The notes under the pieces are model-generated. The model was given only the letters and a program-made list of their open reading frames with translations, was not told where the DNA came from and made no database searches. The position numbers were made by a program, and so were the translations under genes. A DNA stretch of 64,000 nt from Brachionus koreanus (taxonomy: Eukaryota > Rotifera > Eurotatoria > Ploima > Brachionidae): NCBI GenBank assembly GCA_016987375.1, contig PJRA01000412.1, forward strand, positions 170,113-234,112, written 5' to 3'. This document shows positions 12,823-25,096 of this stretch, piece after piece. How positions within the stretch are numbered: the first letter of the stretch is position 1; each line of letters begins with the position of its first letter.

Positions 12823-13429
12823 ATTTCAATTTCGATTTTTGATTAGGAAATGTTTTTTCAAACAATGGTCTTATCAAAATCAAATCTAAATGATTGACTT
12901 GTGCTTTTGAGCTTTAACTTAGATCAGACTCCATGTGAAAATTTTAATAATTTTTAAATCATAAATTTTATTTAAAATAGATATCTGGCAAATACTAAAT
13001 CTGAATTTCGACGAGCTTTATATCAAAAAATAAATTTAAACACACACTTAAATTTTAAAAAGAATTTAATAATTTCACGATGATTCTTTATTTAATTGAA
13101 AAGTTATTTAACATTCAAAGGCCGCAGGGGTCTTTTGAACTCCTTTTGTCACTTCCTTTCTTTTTTTTTATTCAATAAATTTAATCTTTTTTTTTTATTT
13201 TTTTTTTCAATCATATCTTAAATCAAAAATATTATAAAATTATTTAATTTTTATTACAAAATGATAAAATTTTCATTTAAAAATCCGTTCGGCCTTTGCG
13301 TGTTAAGAGTAAGATACAATTCCGAGCGGCTATAGTCCTCTTTTTAGTTGTCATTTAAGTAAAATTAAAATTCTGTTCAATTAAAAAGAAAAAGATAGCT
13401 AGTTTTTAAAATAAAAACCATAATGCTCT

Positions 13430-13715
13430 ATGCTATTACTTCTAGAAAATTCCACCAAACACTCAACAACATCTTTTTGTCAAAGCATCCTGACTGAGAT
13501 GGTTGAGATTTTTTCAACCATTGATTTCTGTTATGATAATTTCGAAAATAGATACACTTTTTATCACAAGTACTGATTCATTTAAATAAGCCTTCATCTA
13601 GAGATATTTTTTAGGTTGCCTCCTAAAAATTATAAAAATTTCTGAATTAAATAAATAAGGAGTTGACCATAAAATTATGAAGAGCATTCAATTCTGTCTA
13701 TTGCAACAAATAATA
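13430..13715 (-). mobile_element. Decayed mariner transposase fragment
   Basis: The minus strand reads TCDKKCIYFRNYHNRNQ followed by CFDKKMLLSVWWNFLE, the mariner segment around the first catalytic aspartate (consensus TCDEKW) and the KKVMLSVWWD block. The aspartate is kept, but part of the intervening sequence is missing. Nucleotide similarity to the copy at 43215-43850 continues upstream of this block to about 13715. It is a dead remnant. Confidence 0.7.
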
Positions 13716-14559
13716 TGAAAGCTTTAGATTTAGAAAGATGTTAATTAAGTTAGAGTTAAAATGAATTGTTCTCCCACCATGTAGCAAAGTATGTTACACC
13801 AAGTATTGTGTATAATTTTGCATGGATAAAATATTTGCAGAAATTAACTAACATAAAATTTAACATTGAATATTTACTTTGAAAACATGCCTCTAAAATT
13901 GATTTTCTCAAAAAATATTTAAAACAATAATAAAATCTATAATTATAAGGTTATTTATTAATAATATATTGGGTTTAAACGAAGAATAGGTCGCATTCCC
14001 AGGTAATTCAGTGTTATAACAAACAAAATATAATATTTATTATATAAACAAAATAAAAAAATAAAAAAATTTATAGTTAGTCCTTAAAAACAAGCCGGTT
14101 ATGTTATTTTACTATGTTTTTGTCTTTAGTATTTTTTATTTGAATAAAAAACTGCCAAAAATAAAAAAACATAGAAATGCCAAAAGAAAATTATTACCCT
14201 TCTCTTTCTTCTATAAATCATAATATTGCTATGATTTTATTTTGAAGAAATCTTTAGTAATAAGAGACATTTTAGACATCACCATCATTAGCATCATTAG
14301 CTTACGGTGGGTACAAATTTTTAGTACAAATCAAAAATTTTCAACTTTTTATAAAATGCAAAATTTTAAGATTCAACATATAATTATTATACTAAATATT
14401 TTATCAATTTGATTAAAATTCATATTAAAAAAATTTTTCTCAAATTAATTTTTATTTAAAGCATGTTAAAGAAAATTGAAAATTATTTTAAATATACAAA
14501 GACATTTTGTTAATCAAATACAAAATAATTCTTTGGTCAAAATTTTTGAGCATTTAAAA

Positions 14560-17500
14560 TTAAAGCTTCGTAATTTCTATTATTTCTAGTTCATTTTTAA
14601 AACTAGTTGAGACTTTTTCTTGAGGCAACTTTTCATGCAAAATTGTCTCAGAAAAGTCCTCATTAAAATAATTCACAAACAACTGGTTAACAGTTGAAAA
14701 ATTTGATCTTTTTTCGCGATCAAAATCGATACAATTTTGCATTATTTTATAATATTTATCCGGACAATCTAGTTCTTCTTTTTTAATCACATAAGTTCCT
14801 TTAAAAACTTTGTCTACTAAATCTTCATGCTTTACATCTTGTTGTTTTTAAAACATAAGAAAAAATAAGTTGTCGAAAAAAATTAAATTTGTATACCATT
14901 AAAGGGAACTTTTCCTCTACTAATAAGTTCGTAAAGCACTAGTCCAAACGAATAAACATCACTTTTAGATGAATAAATTCTATAATTATTTTCACCTATT
15001 ACGATTTCAGGTGCTGTCCATCTAGCTGCAATTTCAATCCCTAAAAAATATTTTAAATGAATTGAAACCTATCATTTCAGTTTTTTAAACACAACTATTT
15101 TTAAATGGTATCATAATTTGATCTTGATCACCCAACTCATGAGACAATTCAAAATCTCCAATTTTAACTTTAAAAAAAGTTCCTTTGTAATCTTTTTCCC
15201 CCACAAGTATATTTCTTGCGGCCAAATCAGCATGAACAATCCTAGAGTATTCTAAATACTTCATTCCATTCGAAATTTGTTCAGCAAAATTAATAATTTG
15301 GTTGAAATTAATTGAATTTTTTTTTAAAAAACTATCCAAACTACCGTTTGGCATGTGTTCCAAAATAATTAAAAATTCATGGGTTCGGCTTACTCCAAGA
15401 AGCTTAATAATATTTTCATTTTCTAAATTTTTAAGAATTTTGCTTTCGTGAGAAAATTTTCTCATGTTTATATCAAAATTTTTTGCATTTGATGCTAATT
15501 TTTTAAACTTCTTAACGATTACAATTTGATTGTCAGTAAATTGTTTTCCTAAAAAAATAAATTTTTAAAAAAAAAAACTCTTCTAAAAAATCATCTCAAA
15601 CCTTTCCAAATTTCGGAATAATTTCCAGATTGAAGTAAAATACCCAAGTCAACAATATCACAAGTTTCGTGATCAATTCGAACATTTGCACTTTCTTCGA
15701 ATTGAACTTGTTTTGGAAATTTGTAATCAGGTTCAAATAAGTCAAAATAGCTAAAAAACGTTTTCTTCAATTCTTGAAATGTAGGTCTCATCACGTAACA
15801 TTTTGGCCAGCATTTTGAAATTATGTTTTCATAAAAAATTGATGTATTTTCTTCACAAAACGGCTGAGGATCAGGCATGCGATAATTTTCTTCAATTATT
15901 TTTTTAATTAATTCCTTTTCATCATTCATATCTTTAGATAAATAAAGTTTAAAAATATTTTATTCTATTTAAGTTTCAAAGATTTTTTTCAAAGACTGCA
16001 AGCTCTTTTTAAGTTAAAACATTGAACTTGGAAACCAGCATATTATCTAAAAATCTTAAAAATGAATTTTAAGAACTGTAAGTTTTAAAAAACTTTTCTT
16101 GTATTTTTACAATTTAAAAATTTCATATTTTTACCTTCATAAGGTTCTTTTCTACTGAGCATTTCATATAACATAACTCCAAAAGCCCAAACCTCACTTT
16201 TTTCACTGTAAATTTTAAATCCGGTTCTTTCACAACCTTTGACTATTTCATAAGCCATCCATCGCATGGAAAGATCTATTATCAAATTAAAAAAAAACGA
16301 TACTTTCATAAATTTATTTACCCTCTGGAACACATTCTACAATCAATTGTTTGTTTAAATCAAGCTGTCTGGCAAAACCAAAATTTGCTAATTTCACAAA
16401 ATAATTTCTACAAATGAGAACATTTTTGGTTCGTATGTTTCTATGTATAATTGAATTATCTGTCAAATAAATCAATGCTGAGCATATTTGTGAAGCAATT
16501 TTAACAATGTTAAATTTATTCAATTTGTTTGTTTTTAAGTGACTCTCCAAATCATTTATGGGTAAATTCTCGAAACACGCCAATGCAAAAGGAAAATTTT
16601 GAGATGAACCAACAAGTCGAATTACATTTTTTGTGTCAATTTTTTTAAGAAATTCGACTTCGTTGAGTAAATTTTTTGAGGAACAATATTTGGACAATTT
16701 TATCATAACTTCAGTGTCGTCTTTTAGATAACCTTCGGTTCAAGCTCAAAAATTTTTTTTCAATAAAAATACTTGAAAAAACCTTTAAATCCTTTGCATT
16801 CTTTATTAGCGGAATTTATCTGGCTTTTTTCATCTACTAAAATATCATCCATATTCAAATTTAAACTTTCATCTTTTTTGATAATTTTATCACATGGATA
16901 ACTCAAATAGCATTGTCCATCTTTTTTTTCTGAAAAAAAGTTTTAATCTAAGTTTAAGATTCTAATCTTACTTGAATAATATGAAACTAGATCTGTTAAG
17001 TTTTTAAATTTTTTCTTTGGATTTAAGAAAAAGCGTTTATTCGCATTAATGATTTTGAAATGTTTAACATATTTGTTATTGGATTCATTGTATATTACTG
17101 ACAATGTATAGTTCATATCTTTTATATTAAAATTTAAAAAAAATAAAAATTAAAAAAAATTTTGTCTAATTAATGTAAGTTTTAGATTTTTATTAAAATT
17201 TCTAATTTCAAAATTTAAAACTGACATTATCTTACCAGTTGTTTCACTTTCTCTAATTAAAAAACATCCATCTTCGCCGTTTGATGATATCAGCTGAATT
17301 TCAGCTGCCAATCTTGAATATCGTCCGAAGAACCATCTTAAGAAAAAAAAATTATTTCCTATTGCAGAAATTTTTTTTCTTACGGTTGAAGCTCATAGCT
17401 ATCGATTGGCATCACATGATCAATATTCACAGCGCCTGTTAAATCATTTCGCAGATTTTTTGCTAAAATTTTTTTTTCATCTCTTGAAAATAAATGAATA

Positions 17501-17660
17501 TTATAAAAAAATTTGTTTAGTAAAAAAAATAATACATTTTGTCTATTTTGATCAATTCATCACCTTTAAAAAAACCTAATTCATCTTTGTGTTCTTTTAA
17601 ATGATCAAAAAGTGCAACAAATTTTTCATTTTTTAGTTTTTTAGATTGAATCTTGCCCAT
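14560..17660 (-). CDS. Src-like protein with SH3, SH2, a pseudokinase and a second kinase domain
   Basis: Eleven exons join in frame to 791 residues: 17536-17660, 17384-17482, 17236-17336, 16972-17118, 16783-16929, 16322-16732, 16135-16275, 15602-15931, 15096-15548 (donor could also be 15093), 14897-15040 and 14560-14837. The start MGKIQSKK fits an N-myristoylation signal. SH3: about 14-70. SH2: about 76-170, with CFLIRESETT keeping the phosphotyrosine-binding arginine. Kinase 1 (about 195-455): no clear glycine loop, lysine K218 kept, HRN at 303-305 in place of HRD, NFG at 323-325 in place of DFG; it ends Src-like (RPTFQEL, then EPDY with Y460). Kinase 2 (about 482-775): VIVK lysine K513, Glu535, HADLAARN with Asp608, DFE at 632-634, RWTAPE, SDVYSFG. 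Predicted: a membrane-anchored phosphotyrosine-responsive kinase whose first domain regulates the second, by analogy with JAKs. Neither activation loop contains a Tyr. All phases agree, so a fusion of two separate genes is unlikely. Confidence 0.88.
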
Positions 17661-20302
17661 CTTTTAGAAAAATCTTAAATTCTAAAACAGTTTTGGTTCT
17701 TTTTATAAAAAAAATTTAAAAAAAAAAAAACAATATTTTTCAAAAAAAAAATTTAAACGACACAAATCATTTCTTTGTTCATATAATATTGTGCCACTAT
17801 ATTCGTTTAAAAAACAACAAAATGAAATAATGCTAGGTAAGAAAAATTTAACTTGCTAAAATGTTTTGTGCTTGAAACAATGTTTTTTTTCTTTAAAATA
17901 ATAACCATCTTAAATATATATATTCTGGCAATTGTTTAGATAAAATTAGCTGTTGAAAAAATAAATGTAGTTTAAACTTTCACAAAGGCTCTACCTTGAT
18001 ATTATTTTAGACTAAAGAACTAATTACAGCTATGTTTCAAGTGGAAATTAAGAATGTAAATAATGTTTTCGAATTATTTTGGAGATTTTTTCGATTCCAA
18101 GCTGAGCATATTTTTTTGTGAAAAAAAAAATAAACTTAAAAAAATTTTTAGTATTCCATAATAAATAGACATTAACAAAAATTTAAATTTTGAAATGATC
18201 ATTTAAACTATATATTTTTAATAAAATAAATAAATAAATCTTTAGAACTAAAAAATACAATTATAGGTGTTCTTTTTCATTTTTTTCAAAATTTAGATAA
18301 AAATAATAAGTTTTCCTAAAGCATCAAATTTAAATTAAATTCTGTTTTAAAAATTATTATAAATTTTTTTTTAAAAACCCCCTTTTTTAAGTTCCAGTAT
18401 TTTTCATTATATCTCACCAAGGATTTAAAAAAAAAACATTCAAAAAAAAATAACTCATTTAAAGATTAAATGTCTATTTTTATCTAAAAAGATTTGCTTA
18501 CTGATTTTGACTATTTAAAAATTAAAATGAAATAATATAATTATTAATCAAATAATCAAAAAAAATTTTCTAAAATCGTTTTAAACTGAAAATGCTCACT
18601 TGAAATGATATATCAATAGTTCAAAAGAAATTTAAAAAATATAATAACTTAATTTCTTTTCACATATTCTTCAGGATCAAAGTAAATATAATATCCATAA
18701 TTTAGCCAAAGGAACTCATATCGTTTATTTAATTCAATTGGAAAGATAACTAATTTTTTTTTTCTGTCGGTTCTTAATTATATAAATAGAAAACCAATTT
18801 ATATTACATCAATATTTCCTTTCTAAAGAGTGACCACAAAATTTGAAGAATTTAGAACTTTAAATGTCAAAAAAATATTTTGAATAGACTCAAGTATGAC
18901 ATACTAGTTAATAATTAACATGAATATAAAGCATAACCAATTTTGGTTTTATCTTAGTAACTAGTCTTACAGGGAGTGCTTAATAAGGAAATAAATATTA
19001 ATTAAATGCATAAAAATTTCATTTTTGGGTTAAATCATTCATGTATCATGAAAATATGAAGATTTTTAGATAAAATAGGTTTAAATTTTTAATTAAACGA
19101 CTCAAATTATCCTAAAATCAAAGCCTTTTGACTATGGTTATATCTTTGAAATATCAGCCTAAAAATTAATAATATTCAAACCATATTCAATCTAATTTTT
19201 AATAAAAAAATAGATTGAATATTAAAATCCACAATATAATATAATAATCCAAATATAATAATCCACATACATCAAAATAATCTATCATTACCGTTCAACA
19301 CTGGGAGTTAAATAATTAACCCTATTCTATCCTAGCGGATAATGGGGAGGCGCTCATCTCCTTTTCAAGTACCTTTTTGAGCAACAGTTCCGATCTGACA
19401 CAGAGGCTACTGCATCGAATTGATCATCCACATTGCAATTATTACCCAGTCAAAACCGGTACCCCATTTTTTTTGATGAAAGGGGTTTAAAACATCCACC
19501 CCGTATTACAGAGATATTTTGAAGATTTTTCCACCTTTAGCGGGTTTTGAACCTTCGATACTGGGAGTTAAAGGATAAATTATATTTTTTATTGTAATTC
19601 AATTTAATATTGTTCAAATTTCTTATATCTATATTCAAATAGAAACTAATCTTCTGAGAATTTAAAATTTTAATTTGAAATTAATTTAAAATTCAATTTA
19701 AAATTTGAGCTAAAATATTTAAATTTTTAATAAAAATTAATTATTATTAAAATTTTAATGAATATTAAATGTATTTGAAAAATCATGTTTTTAAATCAAT
19801 AATATTTTTTTTTGAAGGAGTAAAGATTAAGATTTTTTTTAAATGATATGTTAAATATTAATTTAATAAATACCGGTCAAATTTGATTGAAGAAATAAAA
19901 TTTAATTTTGCCTGAAAAATTTACACGGTAAAATGGCGAATCCTAAAACTTTCTATTTCTTACATATGTTTCGTACATGATTTAATTATATTGATTCAAG
20001 ATTCATATTGATCATGAAATTATCTCTGTAAAACTGTATGCTCTAGCTTTTAATTATTAAAAGTTTTTTAAAAATTCAAAATAGTTCAAAATCTTGTGAT
20101 CTGAGCTAACTAAAACCTCATTTGAGAGATAAAAATAACAGATATAAGCCTGTCTTAATATTAAAAGTCTTTAACTAACATTGATACTAAAGCTGAATCA
20201 AAGTACATATTTAATTATGAAAAAGCATATAAAAAAACCCCTAAGTTTTGCTTATTAATTTTAATATAATTTTAGATAACGACGAATTTATTTTATTTCA
20301 AA
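17661..20302. other. Intergenic region between the Src-like kinase and ALDH3 (head-to-head)
   Basis: 2.6 kb between divergent starts. It carries promoters for both genes, which I cannot delimit in this A/T background, and the most complete copy of a dispersed repeat at 19293-19572. Confidence 0.5.
19293..19572 (+). repeat. Dispersed repeat, fullest copy (SINE-like)
   Basis: A GC-richer block. Its core, with TATCCTAGCGGATAATGGGG, GGCGCTCATCTCCTTTTC and CTGACACAGAGGCTAC, recurs inverted at 25923-26032 and partly at 12743-12822. The flanks TTCAACACTGGGAGTTAAA (19296) and TTCGATACTGGGAGTTAAA (19554) form a direct repeat. GGGTTTTGAACCTTC near the right end faintly resembles a Pol III B box, so a tRNA-related SINE is possible but unproven. 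No coding frame. Confidence 0.6.
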
Positions 20303-22197
<1,895 letters not shown>

Positions 22198-24838
22198 TCA
22201 TGTCAGAAAAATAATTTGAATTTTGATTAAATTATTTGTATTTTAGTTACAAATATAGGAAAAAATTTAAAAGACGACTTAATTACTCATTTTTTAATTT
22301 AAATAAAAGAGATGATTTGCTGACCATGAAAATTTTAAAATTAAGCTTATAATTTCAACTTTTTTGCTTTATATTTAAATAAAAATTTATTTAATTTAGT
22401 ATGGTTAATGCTTTAATCAGTACCTAATTGTATTTTTTGTAGTACCAAATAAAATTTAATTCAAAACCAAAAAATTAGTGCCTAAAATATTTTACTAATA
22501 TCAAATAATTTAATAATACCTAAAAGTATTTATTTGTGTCTAATTAGGTACAGCTATTTTAGTTATTATTATATATTAATTCGATTAGAAATAATTATCA
22601 CTTTATTTAGCACCTCTTGATAAAATAGATGAATCAAAAAAAGAATAAATATATTATGTAATTTTTTAAAATTTAATTTTTGTAAAAGTGGTCAAAAAAG
22701 AAATTTACATCGCAGATACAAAAATTATAAGTTAACAATAGACAACTGTTAACTGTACTGCAAAGAAAACCTCAATTCATTGTTTCTTGATCAAACTGAT
22801 TTTGATTCAATTATCAAATACATTTCAAGCCTTCATGTGATTTCAAGTAATAGTCAAGAATGGAAAAATAGTAATTGTAATTGTTCGTTTTGACAAAAAA
22901 ATCTACATCTGCAAACACATCATTACAGTTGCTTTTAATTTAAATATTTGTGATTTCCCCGAAGTTGATTTTAGAGTTGAAGGCAATCGTAAAAGGGACT
23001 TCCAAAGATGTCCAGCGTGGATGAGAAGTGAACCATCCAATTAACCTGAAACTGATACATCGACAATTGCTCATTTCGTTAAATTGAAAATTTTAAGTCA
23101 CGTTGTGTGTAATAATATTTCCAAGGTGAAAAAATGATATTGGTCGCGCTTCTTTGTGCTTTCTCGATTTCTGAAATGTCTTTCCCAAGAAACGGACATC
23201 ATTAACATATGCCAAATTCTAGATAAGCTCTTAATAATGAATCAATGTTGGACTTCTTGAAACTTTTAGCTATAATACCCAAAATACCATTTCCACAAAT
23301 GGTACAATATTTGATTTTATCTTTTATATCAATTTTTTTTACAAAAATCTATTATTATATGAACAGTATGATTTCTTTTTATTTTAGCCATAATTATTGA
23401 AAATATAAAAAATTTTATGTTGATTGTGGTAAAAATATAAATTAATAAAAACCTGAAAATAAATTCGAAATTCTTTGAATTGGATTTTCCAAATATTTTA
23501 ATTAATTTTTAATAAATTAATAATTTATTTTTAAATTTTAGTATTAATTTGTGAATTTGTCCTGAATTTAGTATATGAACGGACCGGACTGGATCAATAT
23601 AATTAATTAAGACTAAATTTTTTTCTTTCTAGAAAAATTGCTACCATTGCGAAAATAAATCTAAGTTTGCTCAGGCTGGTTATTATTTTTTTTTTGGAAA
23701 AAAGACTTGAATGGATTGATTTTGGTTGATTTTAAATTAATTTTTTAGATCTTATAAAAAGATGACTTATTTCGATAATCAGAATTTTTATTTACAAATT
23801 TTGGTTTTCTAATAAAATTATTTGAGATTTTCTTAAGTGCAATTCAAAAAATAATAATCATTTTTCATTCATTAGCTGATTTTTGGCTATCAAATTTTAG
23901 ATTTATAAAAAAACTCGAATAATTTCTTTTTAATTAGCTTTCAATAGCTTAAGTCAGAAAAAAAGTAATTTTATTAGCAATTTCATTTAAAGAGTAAAAA
24001 TCTATCTGAGTAGAAAAGTTGGCTCTAGAACGAGAATTTTTTATAATTAGAACATCTATTCATTTTCAAAAATTTTTAAAATTCAAAAATGCAAATTGGA
24101 AAAAACGATTTAGATTTTTTATTTGAATTACACTCAACTTATCATGGGATTATTGTTTTAAATTGAAAAATAAACGATACAAATATAAAATACCCGAAGG
24201 AAATTTACATCAGAAAAATTCTGACTGTAATTTGATAAGTTAAAATCAAGACTAAAAGCATTAAAAATTAACTATTTATTATTTTAAATATATATAAATT
24301 AATTTATATAAAATCTATTTGGCTGAAAAAAATGATGTAATCCTTTTTTCATTGTTCATTACTCATTTTAAGCTTACTGATATTAATTAAGATAGAAAAT
24401 TTTCTTGGTAAACTTTCATCTATTTTTTAAATAAAATCCATTTATTAAATTAGTTTTAGGTTTTTTTTTACCAAAACCAACAAATTTTTACTCCATATTG
24501 GATTAAGCAGACGAAGAAAATTAATTGAGGGTTCCAAAATTTAATTGAAAATAGAACTTAAAAAAACAACAAAATCCAACTAGCAATTTTATGTATACCA
24601 AAAGCTCGTGCTGAATGTTAATAAAACAAAAAGCTTATTAAAAGTCATTGTGAAAATAATTGTATTCTTTTCATCTTTGCCTTTATTTGTTCAAGATTCA
24701 CTTAAATCTGATGAAAAATTTAACATTAATTGTTAGTTTTATTGGTACTTAGTAGAATTAATTGATTATTCAAGCCTATTGTGTGTTTTCGCTCGGATTC
24801 GAGGAAAAAGAGATTCAATTTGGAATTTTATTTAAAGT
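22198..24838. other. Intergenic region downstream of ALDH3
   Basis: 2.6 kb of A/T-rich sequence with a LINE remnant (23090-23300) and a stretch of diverged GTACCTAA-like motifs at 22420-22551. No gene is seen. Confidence 0.5.
23090..23300 (-). mobile_element. Decayed LINE reverse transcriptase fragment
   Basis: GCGCTTCTTTGTGCTTTCTC and AAGAAACGGACATCAT align base for base, with scattered changes, to 34870-34945 in the better-preserved LINE at 34470-35005. There the minus strand encodes the PFLEKDIFEIEKVQRRATRI block. Frameshifts and stops make this copy dead. Confidence 0.6.
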
Positions 24839-25096
24839 ATGATGAAAAAGCCGTATCGCTTTGCAAAAATAAGAAAAAAACATGGGAAGAATGGCATTGA
24901 TCTTAAATACAGACAAACTGATCTAAATCTGCTATCATCAAGTTTACTCGTATTATCACTTGATTCTATAAAAAAAACTCACAATTACACACAAAAATTA
25001 AACTTAAACAATCAAAATTTCAAATCGATACCAATCAATCGAAGTATTTTTAAAAAAATTCATTCAACGAATCGAATTAACAACTATTACTCAATG
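24839..25096 (+). CDS. Probable first coding exon, possibly of ARHGEF17
   Basis: It starts at two adjacent ATGs (MMKKPYRFAKIRKK) and ends at a strong donor, TCAATG|GTAAGA, after 86 codons in phase 0. The product is basic and polar with no known domain. The next in-frame downstream candidate is the exon at 30391, whose acceptor also requires phase 0, so I tentatively join the two across a 5.3 kb intron. The link rests only on strand, order and phase, which match by chance one time in three. It could instead be the first exon of another gene, or a chance open frame. Confidence 0.4.

Larger units (their letters stand above)
12031..14559. other. Intergenic region between the ING start and the Src-like kinase end
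   Basis: 2.5 kb of A/T-rich sequence. It holds the ING promoter (minus strand), one partial copy of a dispersed repeat (12743-12822) and a mariner remnant (13430-13715). Nothing else is recognisable. Confidence 0.5.
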
